NCBI GenBank assembly: GCA_008921705.1
Contig: VFFE01007789.1
Coordinates: 2,687,777-2,751,776, forward strand
Source: Burhinus oedicnemus
Lineage: Eukaryota > Chordata > Aves > Charadriiformes > Burhinidae
Direction: 5' to 3'
DNA: 64,000 bases
Positions 22,510 through 37,228 of the stretch are shown one piece after another. Numbering within the stretch: the first letter of the stretch is position 1; each line of letters begins with the position of its first letter. Made by a program: the position numbers and the translations under genes. A model generated the notes under the pieces. That model made no database searches. It was not told where the DNA came from and saw nothing but the letters and a program-made list of their open reading frames with translations.

Positions 22510-25500
22510 ATCTAGCATTTTAATTGTTTTAACTCATACTGACTGGTTAGAAATTCTTTTCTTCTTTGTACACCTGTCTGGCATAAAGCATGCTATCAGA
22601 ATTTTTCTGATCTTGACCTGACCTAGAGCGGTCGGAGTCAGAAGCATTTTCAGAGGTGTTGAAAGTGCTTGTCCTCTTAGTATTAATTTATACAAGAATT
22701 TCCTGAAAGTTTGAATGGCTGGATAAAGCAGAGGAAGAACATTCTTAAGTGAAAGGCAAAACAACTATTTTCAGTAGAAGCAAAAATAGTTTAATCTCAT
22801 TTTCTCTTTCTCCTCTTCTTGATTGTGATAAACACACAGGGCAAGAGAAATTTAGCTCCATTGTGTATCTACCTATGCAGCATCTTAGCAACTAATTGTC
22901 ACACTTAACAACAGGATAAAATTTAAAAATCACAGTGACATGAAGAAAAAATTTCCAGCTTTCTTCCTGAAGCGATGCATATAAAATGTCATGTAAAACA
23001 GCACAGAAGAATACAATCAAAATGAATTGATCTACTTCAGAGAATGAATATGGTAAACAGTGTTTCTGGGGTAGGTTGGTTTGTTTTTGTTTATTTTTTT
23101 CGTTGCTGAGCATATGCCAAGTATGGTGGTTTTCTTGAGTTACTGAAACTACTGCATAAAACAAATTTTGAGTGAGTTAATGATGGAGACGAATTTTTGC
23201 CAGAACTGAGATAGCTGTTTCTTTCTCAAATCACTTATTTTTGCAGATTTCTGTTGTCGTGTGGCAAATAATCAGTCATGCTGAATCTACATGGGCATAA
23301 ATAATTCTCTGTGCCAGGACATCTTGTTTCCATACAAGCCAGCTGTTTGCAAATTGAAAACCATAAAGATCCCCTTAGCTTATTAGTTAGAGCTTCCAGA
23401 TACAGACTGTGGCTACCCTTTAATTAAGGGAGGGAATTGGATCAGCCATATGCATTATGCGAAGTTGGACTGTAGCTAATAGTTCACAAATATCTTCTGT
23501 TCCAAGATTACACTTAAAGCCAGAATTCTTATTTAGTCTTAAGCACACTTCGTACAGAATTAAAAAACACAGGAAGAAGACAGTAAAACCGCTTAATGTT
23601 AGGTTAGCTCTCCTCTGGACATAACCTTTATATTTGAGATAAATTCATGTTTTGAACAAGTTAGTAGTCGATAGCGAGTTATTCACCTGTCTGTTTCCTA
23701 AATGCAACAGCTAGGATGGAGCTAAAGGGGACTGAGAGAGCTCTTCAGCATGACAATTTTCAGCGATCTAAATTAACTTTCATTCCAAATTTCCTCATAA
23801 TAGGATTTTTGAGTACATGTCATAGATTGAAACTGGTGGCAACACCAAAATTACTACCTCGAAAGAGGGCAAAAATGAAAAACTCTTTGTTTAGACCTTA
23901 AGGCATGGATTCACAGTCTCCTGTGAGGAATTGTCATTAAGTATGTAAAGCCAATATTCCGTTGAAAGAATGATTTAATCATTCCTAACAGCTACCCATT
24001 TTTTTCCCAAGTGTGGTCTGCGGCCAGAGGTCACTGTCTGATTGTTTGGGGTTGTTTTCCCTAAAATGGTATGAGTATAAACAGACCTAAAACATTTAAA
24101 GTTATGGTTTAAAGGCAGCTGAAACTCAAAACATAAATTGTACATAGCAGAGAATACATCATTTGGTTCATAAGACTAGGAAAAAATAGTTTTCCTACTA
24201 CTGTGCTCACACAGATTCCTTTAAAAGGCATGGATGCACCAAAAAATATTCTGGCTTTTGTGTAGAATGAGAATAAAATTTAAATCCCTTTCTCTTCTAC
24301 CGTATTACTGATTCTTATTTTATTGAGAGCTCTCAAACAATATCCAGTATACCCTGGTGGTTTTGGGTTTTTTGTTTGTAATTTATGCAGTCAACTGAAA
24401 CATAACTTCTAAAAATCGTAAAAATCCGTGTGCAACTTTATGCTTTGGGAGAGAAAATTAGTAATAGATCTTATGTAATGGCAAAAAAAAATATTAAAAT
24501 TTGTAATTAAGGAAGCATCAGCTTGCAGTTTCCCCAAGAGGGATGCAGCTACTAGTGCAGTAGTCTGACCTGTCCTCTAATCCTTAAACCAGGATAAATT
24601 TTAAATCTGCATCATAATTCTTCAGGTTAGTTGCCATGGTGATTTCCGTTACTGTTTTATGGGACAAGATTTCTATGGAAACAATTTTTATGTAGTCTTT
24701 TGTTCCATGTATTATTTGTCATCCCCTTTCTAAATAACATTTCAGTCCATTGGCTAGATTTGACCAAAGTTATCTTGGTTATCTTGTAGATAATTGGTTT
24801 CTAGCAACTTGTGTTGTATCTTTTACTTTGTTGTTTGTTTTAAAGGCACAACTTGTTTTAGGAGGTGGCGAGAGTAAAGACTATAGAGAATACTGGCAAG
24901 TTCACACCTTTTTCACCAATTCCTTCATTTAAAGGTGGCAGTCTGCCTATATGGTTCTATGGAAGGACAGGCTTAAATGGGAAAGGAGCAAAAATACTCT
25001 GCTGTGACTCGCTGTTTGAGCTGCTATGCTTGGGTGGAGAGTAATTTAGTACCTAAATGGGCACATTTTTAATAGTGTCTGGAATGCAATATTAGTGCAG
25101 ATAACAGGGCAGCTCATGATGCCATTTAAAGCCTTTTTTCCCCCAGAAGTGGAATTGGTCACTTTCCAGAAATGAAGTGTGATTAAAAGAAGAATAAATG
25201 ATGTGGTGGTTGACAGCAGGATGGTATGGGGTGGATAACCACAGCAGTGAGAATAACATGTTGACTAATCAATTCAGTTCCAATTCACATCAGTGAAGTC
25301 TACTCTGAATGATCAGCAGTACTGAACAAGTGTTAGGAGAGCTCTGGAGACTCTGCAAGAGCAATCATTTAAATTTTTAGCTTGCTTTCTAAATCGACAA
25401 CAACTAATTCTGCTGATAGGTTAGGATATAATTGGACTATAACAGGGTGTGTGAAAACAGTCTTGACAAAAATCAATTTTTAAGATTTGTATTAGTGATG

Positions 25501-28500
25501 GCACTATAATGCAATCATTTCTAGCAGTTCTAGTGATTCTATCAGCTGATACTGTCTTCTGATTGTGCAGTTCATTAGTCTTATAATATTTAAGTATAAT
25601 TTGTTTTTAAAGAATTATATTGCCTAGCACAGCGAGTCTAGAATAGTTTTTCCTTCTTGTATTTTCACTGTGTATTTTTTCAAAATCTTGCAAGCATGGG
25701 ACTAAGCAAACAATTTAAGCTTGGTCAAGCAAAAACATACAGCTACACAGTTGTTTGTCTGAAATTGCTAAATGAGGAAAATACACATTTGTTCTCTAAG
25801 AACGTGTGAAATGGAGAACTGGTGCGGTGGTTGAGTTGTATTAGGTCTATGTTACTGGACTTAACAAAAATGTTTCTTTGGCTAAAGTGGCCTAGTTTTT
25901 CTGAGTCAATAATAGTACCAGATTTCCTATTGAATTTAGTATATGCAATTCAGAAATAGTATGTCTCTCTCAATTTTAGATTTGGAGGGCCTGACCTGGC
26001 ACAACCTAATTTTAACAAAATTCTTTTGTTTATTATATATGTCATTTTGTGAAAACAAAACTACAAGTACAACCTATTTCTAACCGTTAATTTTCATCAA
26101 CTTTCCCTAAAGTCAAAGAGACTGTCACAACTCATGTCTTCGCAGTAATGGTGATGCTGTCCTATGTAGAATTTTGGGAAACATTTTTCTCAGGAAAACA
26201 GAGGTAAATCAAGTTGTCTTGTTCTCTTAACTTGTGACACACAAATTCAAACTGAATTTTTTTATTTGGAGTCGCACAAGATTCAGATAACTGCAAGGAA
26301 CAACTGAAAATCCTACTAACCAGAAGTCTAGAATAAAGGCATGTAGGAAGGTTCATAAGCAGGTCTGCGGCTTTTTTTTTTTTTTTTCTATATTTCAAGG
26401 TCACCAAGGCAAACAGCATATATGATCTCAATTTGACGGGTTGGTTTTACATGGAAGTGGTTGAACTGCTTTCAGAGAGGCCACACTTTTGCTGCTTTTG
26501 ACAGTTTCTTCTAATAGTCATCCTTAAAGAGCTCTGCCTGGCCAGTGAAGTAACAGGAGGAGACCTACAAAACATGAGCCTGATAATAAATCCCTCTGAG
26601 TTTCGTCTTTCATATGGTTTGCTTAGGAATTAGTAATTTCCTGCAAGTCTCTTTTGTCCAGTGAAGTTCTCTTTTTTTTGTTTTGGTTTTTTTTTTTCAG
26701 TGATTATTCTACTTTCATGCTTACTTTCTCATCAGAAAGTGTGTTAATTATTTGTCATTAAAATGGTGAGTTGAATGGTGAGTTTAAAGACCATTCCTAA
26801 AATAGTCACATACCATTTTCTCCCACCTTGCCATTTAACTTGTAATTCAACATAATGAAGCTTTACACTTATGGCATGTTTTTTTTAAAGGTCTTGTGAA
26901 CACATTCTCATCTATGTTGACATTTTTTTCATATCTATTTCATACGAAAATTGTTGTGTAGAATGGCTCTTAATTTTTTTTTCAAGTGGCTGTCAGGTTT
27001 TTCTTACCAGTGATCAGATTCTGTAAGAGACTTGCCGTGTGTTGGGTGCAAGGTGATTGCTCTTCAGTTCAGCTGTGTTTTTTCTCACAGATTTTAACAG
27101 TAAAGGCCTTGATAGGCTTATTCCAGGTTCTGCCAGGTGAGATGTACAGTATAGATTAAATTGTGATAGTGTTGTTTGAAGAATTTCCTTCCTCAACCCT
27201 TCCCTTCCACTTAAAAGCCGAGGTGGGGAGAGTGGGAGGGGGCTGTGAATTTATACTGCAGGGTTGGTTGTTGCTGGCCTCTGAAAATGAAGGTCAGGAC
27301 CTTGAAGTGATTGCCAGCATTAGTGTGATGGCTCATATATAAGCAAAAAACCCCAGTTTCCCGTGGAAACACCTGTGTCTGGTGTCTGCCTGTCAAACAC
27401 TTCAAGCCTTTCAACTTTTGAATTTGTTGTCTCATTCAGACAAGATTGACAGAAAATTAAAACCCTGAAAAGGAGAATTTGGTGGGCAAATAAAAGAAAG
27501 GCTGCATGCGTCCTGCCCCTGACAGACTGCATGAGCTCACGCTTTCAAACTATGGATTAATGAAGGGTAGCAAGAGAGACCACAGAGCTGCTGCAGTCTC
27601 TGGGTGAGCTTGATGTGGAGAGGTTGCATGAGCCTTCAAGCTGCAAAACACAAATCCATGTGCTTACAGAACTACTGCTTCGGTAAGTGGCACTGGGCAG
27701 ATTGTAGTCTAAATAGGAGATTTAGGGTACATGAACTGCCAGGTGCCAGCGCAGTGTTCCCCTTCACTCAGGCAAGATACAGTCTTACTGAGCAGTATAG
27801 TCAGCTTTTATGTGACTGCAAGATTCGTTAGCTGTTCTTGTTATTCAAGGTGTCTTTTAGGTTGCATGTCACCCTGGGAAATGCAGATAAGACTGGAGAG
27901 TCAAACACCTTGCAGTCTTTCCTGTTCAGGAGGTTGCACTGTACTCTAGTCATTATAATAGTACTATTAGGTTGACCAAGATACCACGTTTATGTTGCCA
28001 CTGGCCTTTTAAGCATTTTTGTTGCATAATGTTTGGGGGACATTGCAAAGCATAGTTCAAATGGCACGCTCACAAGGTGGATAAAGAGGTAATATTTTGA
28101 GGAACTGTGGAATGAAGTAAATTTAGGCACCAAAGAAACTACTGTTGGAGTAAGCTGTTTGCAACTTATATCCATCCTCTTGTAACTTGAAACAGTAGCT
28201 ACGTATAGATAAAATCAGTAGCTCCCAAGAAAGTTGGAAAGCTAGCAGCATCAAAAAATTCATGTGTGACTTTTTTTTTTTTTTTTTAACATATATGGTC
28301 ACCAAAAAAAACCCCTAAAGTTTCTGATCCTGTTTACCTGAGAGGAACTGGAATTCCTGCAACACTTACTGGGACTGTTGTGAGCATTCAGGGAGGAATA
28401 TGACTGACCTCACACCCTAGGCCGCTTGAAGTGTCGTAATATCATTCTGGCTTTTTGTTCTCCCCCGCTGATACCATCTCCACTGGTTTTGCGGGTTTTT

Positions 28501-29548
28501 TTGGGTTTTTTTGTTTCCCCTTAAGCTCATGTTTATTGTAATGGTTTTGATGATTATGTTTGTGTCGGCCTTTTCTTGAAGTGATTGTGCTGTTCACTTT
28601 TATTTCTGTTTATTTCCTGCCTTTTGAGAGATTATTGCCACAGGTATTCAGCGTTGGCCAGAGTTAATTGTATGTGTATTTCATTACTCAAATTTATTTT
28701 GAAATAATGCAATTAATTTACAGAAGTAGTGTTGGAGTTCTGTATTGTCATATCTGGCATGTATGGCAGATCTGAGGAGAAGGTTTGGGTGCCTACACAT
28801 GAAGATGAAGCCCTGTCTTTGGCATCTTCATTTTCTGATGGTACCTGTGATTGGCCCATTGGAGGACAGTTTCATGTACTTATGTTACTTCAGTGTCGCA
28901 GGGTATGAGATAGAGAGTTGCTGAGCTTTGTCTCTGTCTAGAAGCGTAAGTGGTCCCGGAGTCAAGAAGTTGTTCTGTTGTACTCTTCTCATCTTGCTTT
29001 CTTTCTATACATCCAGACATAAAGTCACAGTCTAGATTCTGAATATATTTGGAAAATATAACAAAATAAACACCCTTTCTTGTGAAAGTACCTTTTTTTT
29101 TTTCCTTTATGTTAACAGGCAGCATATTATTCATAATGAGTAAATTCAGTGCAAGATGTCATATTTTCAGAATGTGAAATGAGGAGACTGACTCTGGAGT
29201 TAGTGTAGCACTATAACTGTCAACAAACTCAACAGGGGTGCCAACCAGTGACAGTATAGGTTGTTTGATGTAAACAGTGTGAGGGGAAAATGCATTTTGA
29301 AATGTCATTGTCTTCTTTCTGCCTTATAATTTGATCATAAATATAAACAAAAGTCTCATATTGAGGATAAGTATCAGAAATGAAACTCTCTTGTCCAAAA
29401 CTGGGAGAAAGTAAAAAATAAGATAATTCCATCTTCTCTATCTTAACGATTACCTGAAATGTCATTCATTTAAAAGAGCAATACCATTCATTCATACACA
29501 GCCTCACCAAGATGGGGTAAAAAGTTGTCTTTGTTCTGACAGAGGCGC

Positions 29549-29622
29549 TCCCCCCCCAAAAAGACCAAACAAACAAAACCCCGAAAAACAAAAAAACCCA
29601 CCAAACCAACAACCAAAACACT
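29549..29622. repeat. A/C-rich low-complexity tract
   Basis: A C run followed by irregular AAACAAAACC and AACCAACAAC units, almost free of G and T. Similar in type to 6168-6217 and 62811-62862. Confidence 0.8.
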
Positions 29623-32600
29623 GCCGTTCATCATGCTTTGATCCTGTAATCTAAAACTCTATTCAATCAGCCCTTGTATCAGATAATACCCAAATCAGCT
29701 GAAAAGTTTGTCTTTAGTCAGGCAGACGGTTTGTACTTGGTAACTATTAGTTTGACAACTAGGAAGATCAGGTTGGCTTCTTAATGCAGTCTGGATGAAG
29801 ATTTCTTCACAAGTGGGAACTGATCTATTAATTGCCCATAAACATAATCTTATTACCATCTTGCACAGTGTTTATTTCTGGTCCTAAATATTTGTTTTAA
29901 ATTTGATTAAGAGATCATCACATTTCTTGGAGAAAAACAGAAAACAATTTAAATTGGGGTGGCACAGAATAATTTTTCTTTAAAAAAATCACTTATTTAC
30001 CTTCTACAAACTTCATGGGGTTGTTAAGTAATGGTAATATTTATTATTTTTTTTTAAACAAAGTTTCAGTTAAATAATTGAGTGTGTTTACTTATCTCAT
30101 TATTATATTCTTCAAATATAGTTTTCTTCTTTTATATCAAAATTTGAGGACAGATTTTAGTAAAGGTAATGTTCTGACAATGAAGGAAATCTATAGAAAT
30201 TATTTCTAATTTTTTAACAGTCTCTGCACATCTAAGATTACTGGGGGAAAGTTGAGAGTTGTTGGGGGTGTGAAATAGCATTAAATATTTTTAACTGTTA
30301 GAAAAGTGAATTTAATTAAGATATACTGCATTTCACTTTTAAGCATTTTAACTGGGAGTTTCAGCTAGAAACATTGATCTTATAAGTTGGTCAAGGTAAA
30401 AAAAAAAACAACCCCAAACCCAAAACTTGGCTCTTCAAAGGTAGTTGAAACTTTAAAAACAGTTCTCGAAGGCTTACTGTTTAGGTCATGGCTAGAACTG
30501 CAGATTAATACCAAGTATCATCTTTTTAAAAAGTTTGGAACCTATACAGAGGCTTTTGTTCCCTTGAAATAATAGGACAGTATCGCCAAAAGTAAAACGC
30601 AAGCTGTAATTGTTTTACTGGACCTAAGTAGTCTGGCTTTTTATGTCTACTTTACTTTTTAAATACTTCCTTTCTGAAAATGGTTGTCCTGATTTAGACA
30701 CTGTTCTGCAAGTCAGGAGTTAAATAAAAGCAGATAGACCATACAGAATATAGTAACTGCTGTATCATGGTACAGTCCTTCATGAAAAATAATGAAAAGA
30801 CTTGCTTCGCCAATTATCAATAGACATTTCAGCTGGTATATAATTATTTTTATACAGTGGTAATATTGGCAATAAGATACTTTTTCATTCAGGCAATGCT
30901 GTATCATAACAGTTCTGAAATCTTAATTTAGATTAAACTCTGTATTTGGGTAGAAAGAGAGATATGCCTGATCTTAATATTGCAAGATATGTATTTTCTG
31001 TGAGAAAGGAGTTTTCAAGGTACATGAGTTGCAGTGAGGACTTTGTTAGGAGCCCTAACGCTGATGTATTTGGTCCCTTCACTGGTTTTCAACGTAAATA
31101 CTTGTGAAATATATTAGTTCTTGTGACAGCATGCAGAATAAATCCTGGGAGGGATGTTTGGTAAGTCTGAAATTTTCAGTGGTTTAGTAAAGAGAAAGAC
31201 AGTGAATCCCTAAATCTTCCTGTATCCCATGTGTGGATTTTCTCCTCGAGTCCCCTCTTCTGTCGTTCTCTGGGGTGCTTCTGTTTTATTTTTTTTTTTA
31301 ATATCACTCTTCAGGCCCAGCCATCCCCTTAAGAAGAAATGATGATGGAGATGCTGGATGTTAGGGTGACACTGAGCTCTATGCATCTACTGCTTTCAGA
31401 CCTGCTGAAGAAATTGTTTAATGCTCAGAAGCTGTCCAGTGGACAGCCATTAGGGGCTGTATAGGCAGGACAGAAATAAAACTCAGAGGCTGTGGAAAAC
31501 TGTTACTAAATATGGGAAAGAATTTATCAATCACTTTGATAGAAGGTGTCTGTCAACCTGTCGTCACCACCATTGTAGGGTTTTGGCTACATTCCCAACT
31601 ACTATTAGAGGATGAAATAACAGCAAGTGTCCAAAATAACCTTTTACCACCTTCCCTGGAGTATGAGATTCTGCAAGTGTGTGTACCTGGCCACTGTGGT
31701 TTGTGCTTTTGTCACCTGAGAATTGAATCGTCACAAATTAAGCCACAGTATCTTTTATATGTGTTCAGAAACAGAAGCTAGTTCAGAAAGAATAACTGAA
31801 ATACTAGCAGGCAGATCTTGGTGTAAAAGCAAGACTTTAAAGGTCTGCTTATATTTTCTGTGTATATACAAAGTAAAAGTGGGTACTTGTACATTTGAGT
31901 GAACTGCTCAATAATCTGAGTGAATTCCATCTTTAAAATGAAATTATAGGGTATTCATACCCATTTGCATAGTCCCAAATAGGAAGACTCATGTGCTGCA
32001 TTATCTCTTTAACACAGCAGTTACATTGTATACCGACATTTCAATAACCATAAGAGAGTAAGTCCTAAAGAGACGAGAACACAAGTAAAAGAAATCTCTT
32101 GACTCACTCACCATCAACAACAGTTCTATCACATAACACTAGATGATTTGTCTTGCCTTTCCAATTCAGAGGCTATTCCAGAATTTCAGTACTCTACTGA
32201 CTGGCATCCTTATAATTTACAGCCTAAATGTAATGATGCCCCTCTAATAGTCGTTTGTTCTTGTCTTGATATTGCCTTTTCCACTCCCTGATGTTTAACT
32301 TCCTGAAGCATTTGTAGTAAGTGACCACCTCTTTTCTCTATTTCATTTTGAGAAACCAAAACTCATTCTGTTTCTGCAATATTTTCTCATTTTTCACTTC
32401 TGTTCTTATGTACTGTGGCTACTGGCAGGACATAAATAGTACGGGCAGATTATTAATAGTGATTTTTTTAAAAAAAAAATGATAATAGTGTATTCTAGCC
32501 TGCAGTGAGAGGAGAAATATCATTCAGATTTCATTTATGAGGTTACATTTTTTTCCTCTCCATCAAAATTCTAAGTCCAGATGACTTGAGAATAATATCC

Positions 32601-35600
32601 TTCAGGAATTAAGCAACTTCCCTGCATGTGATGATTTCTTCTTTGACTGAATTCATACTCTGTTCTTCTGCATAACATCTGGCTGGAAGATATTATGTGG
32701 CTGTTGGGAGCATCCTATAATATTATTGCAGTATTGTCACAACCTACATATCTATTCTGAAAAGATTTGTAGTCATAATAGAGTATTTTCCTCTCTTAAT
32801 TATTCATCCCTCTTAGTTTTTCACTACTTGAAACTTTATCCCTGATGGAGAGCGGTATCGGTACATTGGAAAAGAATCTTAAACAACTTCAATAAAAACA
32901 AAATAACCGTCTCTTCTTAAAGTAAATTTTTCCCTAATCTGTTATTGAGAGGTTGGTTTGTAACCTGTATTTTAAGTATTGACAAAATGTGGAAAATACT
33001 TAAGGAGGGGAAGAAAATTCACTTGGCATTGGAAAAACTACTTGTTAAAAAATAAAAAATAATAAAAAAAATGCTTGCCGAAGTGCTTTGTGTGACAGAT
33101 GGGCTAAGCATCATCAGAGTAGGTTCCTGCTGACTCTGTCATGCAGCACATGGCTACATTGCATAGGCCTTACCTCTTTAAAGCAATTACAAGAACTAAC
33201 AGGACAGAGATACAAATGCGGTTTCATATAGCTATCTAGACATGTTGAAGTCACCTAGTTAGCAAGTACCCTTTTATTAATTAACCCTGTGAAAAGCATC
33301 TGGCACTTGAGCTTACAGTAGAGCAGAAGAACCTTGCTGTTTGTGATACAATCATTGAGAAGACATTCTGGAAAGGTTGTGAATAAAGATTCACTGTAAG
33401 TGGACAGTTCGTACGTTGATGGCTTGTAGCAAACCGTAACCTGCTATCCTTAGCCTGTCACGTACTTCACTGTTCCTTGTGTTCAGCCATCCATCCCGCA
33501 GCCGATTAGCTTGTCCAAATGAAAACGTCATCATGAGATTTTTATTTTTTTCCCCACAACCTGTCACCTTGGTCTAATTGCTAACAGAAAAATAAGAAGT
33601 CAAGTTTCCATTGACTTGAACAAGTTTTGGTTTAGAGCATTTTAGAAAATCCAAAGAATAAGAATTTTTTTTCCCCTCCTTCTTAATCATCTCCGTTCTT
33701 ACATGTTCCTCCCAAGAGAAGGAAACACATTAGGATGTCAGTATACATATACAAAAACATCTATGTTAATTTGACCCTGTGGTCATCAGTGTACGACGAC
33801 TTGTTTATGCTGTATTGTTTTTCTTTATTTTTTTCCATCCCTGAAACTGTTTTTGTACGGCATCTCTCATTACTATGTTTCCTCAGTGTTAGCAATAAAT
33901 TGATATTCATTCTGAAGCCCCTACACCAACAGCATAGGTTCTTCTGCCGTGTCAATGGGATCTTCTGACAGGCACGGAGAGAACCAGGAGTAAAGTTCAC
34001 CACTTTGGTCCGCATTGCAGAGTCCTGTTGTTTACAGCTGAGTTGCATGCTCTCTGTATATGCACAATAAACCTTCATGGATGTCTGTAGGAGTGCTCCA
34101 TACAAAATAAATGTAGGAACACCTCTCAATATCTGTGATTATTCAATGAAAAATACTTGTTAATTGAATGGTAAGGGTAACGGCACTAATTACTTAGGAT
34201 TTAAATGTTCTACTGTGATAAATGTACATCCTGTAGATAATAGCTAAAATCCTTCACTTCTAGGAGGCAAACAGGTGCAAACGGTCTGCTCCCATGGCCT
34301 TTCTGGCTGTGTTCTGTTCTGACATCAGTAGACCCTAGCCCAAATGAGAGCAGCACCCACGTAACCTGATTAATGAGCTGTGGTGAACTGAGAGTTGGGC
34401 AGCATTTGGCAGCGGAGGGAGTAGGGGGGAAATAAAGTATCCTGCAGAAGGGAATTTTGCCTAGTGATGATGGAAGTTTTGGTCTCAGAAGGAGATATGG
34501 GGCAAAGTGGTGAAAGAGGAAAGGCTGTATGTTCTCATATTGAAGTCCTGAGGAATCTGCGTGTTACTTTTTCACTGTACTTTATTTCCATGTAATTATT
34601 TGTCACTGCATTTCTTTTATTTAAGAAGGTAATGTGTAGAGAAATAAAGCGCCAAAAATGTTGGCAGGAAATGGAAGTGTGGAACAAAAATTTGAATACA
34701 AGTAGCTACTATCTATTTCAGTTTTTCAAAGATCTGATCTTTACCTATATAAGCATCATTACCTTCCCTTTAAACACTAACAGACTATTCACAGGTTTAA
34801 TAAAATCTAATTATATCTTTGTAAGTGTTGTAAATGTTGTGTTTAGGATGTAGGGGGGTGTGCATGTGGTTTTACTTAGCTGTTTGCACCTAAGACAAAG
34901 CAGAAGTTTGACAAATTCATACTGATGAGTATTGCTTTTCTGTATTAAAGAGGATCAGGCTTCATTGAAAAAGGAATGAACAGTATCTCATTGTTTAGAG
35001 TGACTGAAAATGGCAACAGGTATAAGCAAGCACATTTATATGATATTAAATCAAAGCAAATGGAGCGTGCAAAAACCACATTGCCTATATTTTTTAATTA
35101 GTGACTTTAGGACTTATGCCAAGATATTTTGATGTGCGTTGTGTCTGCTCTAGGAGAGGATGAGAATCAATATTAATTTTACAATAATTTCAACTAATCA
35201 ACATGCAATAAGTCTCATTTTTAAATACATATGAAAGTATACCACTATTTCTAAAAAAAATTTTCCCTACACTTATAAGAAACTAGAGCGATACCAGATT
35301 TCATTTAGAGTTGGGTAAATTTTACGTACTAAAGTGTAACTGTACCAACTGGAATAACTCCTGTGGTGACTGGCCTCATAGTTATTTGTTGTGTAAGTTA
35401 AACTTGTAAAAGATTAATAAAATCACAGAATCATAGAACAGTTTAGGTTGGAAGGGACCTTAAAGATCATCTAATTCTAACCAGCTTGCCATGGGCAAGG
35501 ACACCTCCCACTAGACCAGATTGCTCAAAGCCCCATCCAACCTGGCCTTGAACACTTCCAGGGATGGGGCCTCCACAGCTTCCCTGGACAACCTGTTCCA

Positions 35601-35896
35601 GTGTCTCACCACCCTCACAGTGAAAAATTTCTTCCTGATACCTGATCTAAACCTACCATCTTCCAGTTTGAAGCCATTACCCCTTGTCCTATCACTTGTA
35701 AAAAAGTCCCTCTCCAGCTTTTTTGGAGGCCCCCTTCAGATACTAGAAGGCTGCTATAAGGTCTCCCTGGAGCCTTCTCTTCTCCAGGCTAAACATCCCC
35801 AACTCTCTCAGCCTGTCCTCATAGCAGAGGTGCTCTAACCCTCTGATCATCTTTGTGGCCCTCTTCTGGCCCCACTCCAACAGGTCCATGTCCTTC

Positions 35897-36343
35897 TTAT
35901 GTTGGAGGCTCCAGAGCTGGATGCAGTAACTCCAGGTGGGGTCTCACCAGAGTGGAGTAGAGGGGCAGAATCACCTCCCTCAACCTGCTGGCCACGTTTC
36001 TTTTGATGCAGCCCAGGATACGGTTGGCCTTTTGGGCTGTGAGCACCCATTGCTGGCTCATGTTGATCTCATCTACCAATACGCCCAAGTCCATCTCCTC
36101 AGGGCTGCTCTCAATCAATTCTCCGCCCAGCCTGTATTTGTGCTTGGGTTTAACCTGACCCACATGCAGGACCTTGCACTTGGCCTTATTGAAATTCATG
36201 AGGTTTGCACGGGCCCAGCTCTCAAGCCTGTCCATGTCCCTGTGGATGGCATCCCTCCCCTCCAGCGTGTCAACCACACAGCTTGGTGTCTTTGGCAAAC
36301 TTGCGGAGGGTGCACTCAGTCCCACTGTCCATGTTGGTGACAA
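35897..36343 (-). pseudogene. CR1 copy C reverse transcriptase, C-terminal part
   Basis: A 148-codon frame. Its start is out-of-frame sequence; from about '[17 protein letters not shown]' onward it is the CR1 post-palm region, with '[17 protein letters not shown]' and '[16 protein letters not shown]'. It ends by frameshift near '[12 protein letters not shown]', where copies C and E share two extra bases relative to copy A. Confidence 0.88.
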
Positions 36344-36394
36344 AGATGTTAAATACTACCAGTCCCAGTACCAACCCCCGAGGAACACCACTTG

Positions 36395-37108
36395 TCACTG
36401 CATACCACTTGAATGTCGACCCGTTGACCACAACTGGCCATCCAGCCAGTTCCTTATCCACAGAGTGGTCCATCCATCAAATCTATGTCTCTCCAATTTA
36501 GAGACCAGGATGTCATGCAGGACAGTGTCAAATGCTTTGCACAAGTCCAGGTAGATGATGTCTGTTCCTCTCCCCTTATCAACCAACGCTGTAACCCTAT
36601 CATAGAAGGCCGCCGAATTTGTTAGGCACAATTTGCCCTTAGTGAAGCCATGTTGGCTGCCACCAATCACCTCACTATTTTCCATGTGCTTTAGCAGAGT
36701 TTCCAGGATGATCTGCTCCATTATCTTGCTGAACACAGAGGTGAGACTGACTTGTCTGTAGTTCTCCGGGTCTTCTTTTTTACTCTTTTTGAAAACGAGG
36801 GTTTTATTTCCCCTTTTCCAGTTAGCGGGAACTTCACCAGACTGCCACGACTTCTCAAATATGATGGATAGTGGCTTGGTAACTTCACCTGCCAGTTCTC
36901 TCAGGACCCATGGATGAATCTCATGAGGTCCCATGGACTTGTGCACCTTCAGGTTCCTCAGCTGGTCTTGGACCTGGTCTTCTGCAGTGGGCAGTACCTC
37001 ATTCTCCCAGTCCCTGTCTTTACCTTCTGCAACTTGGGCGGTGTAGCTAGAGCACTTGCCAGTGAAGACTGAGGCAAAAAAGTCATTGAGTACCTCAGCC
37101 TTCTCCAT
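36395..37108 (-). pseudogene. CR1 copy C reverse transcriptase, N-terminal half
   Basis: A 237-codon open stretch from '[15 protein letters not shown]' through '[17 protein letters not shown]', '[17 protein letters not shown]' and '[18 protein letters not shown]' to '[16 protein letters not shown]', after which it shifts out of frame. It carries the first catalytic Asp of the palm. The following part lies in other frames and has a mutated FADD box, so no active enzyme can be made. Confidence 0.9.
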
Positions 37109-37143
37109 ATCCCAGGTGACCAGGTCTCCCGTTTCCTTCCTTA

Positions 37144-37149
37144 GTCTTC
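37144..37149 (+). repeat. Target-site duplication of copy D, left
   Basis: GTCTTC directly before the 3' tail of copy D. The same six bases occur directly beyond its other end at 39241-39246. Confidence 0.65.
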
Positions 37150-37228
37150 ACAGAATCACGGAATTTTCAGAGTTGGAAGGGACCTCTAGAGAACACCTAG
37201 TCCAACTCCCCTGCTGACGCAGGAATGC

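Larger units (their letters stand above)
21841..35420. other. AT-rich noncoding stretch, no gene recognised
   Basis: About 13.6 kb without a recognisable gene or intact mobile element. Contents I can name are simple: a T/G-rich tract at about 22458-22509, T runs at 26372-26387 and 28271-28287, A/C-rich tracts at 29549-29622 and 30399-30430, and an A-rich patch at 33049-33071. The open frames are short and have no domain I recognise. Confidence 0.6.
35421..37149 (-). mobile_element. CR1 copy C, 3' part (interrupted by copy D)
   Basis: Minus-strand CR1 beginning with a complete 3' tail (AATCACAGAATCATAGAACAG, in reverse) at 35421. Upstream of the tail it carries the reverse transcriptase C-terminus ('[16 protein letters not shown]', '[16 protein letters not shown]'; 35897-36343) and the palm and fingers ('[20 protein letters not shown]', '[12 protein letters not shown]'; 36395-37108). 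The catalytic FADD box reads FAKD at 36288-36299. The segment stops at GTCTTC (37144-37149), where copy D begins; copy C resumes at 39241. It is closely similar to copy A, and it shares an extra-base variant near 35925 with copy E that copy A lacks. Confidence 0.95.
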
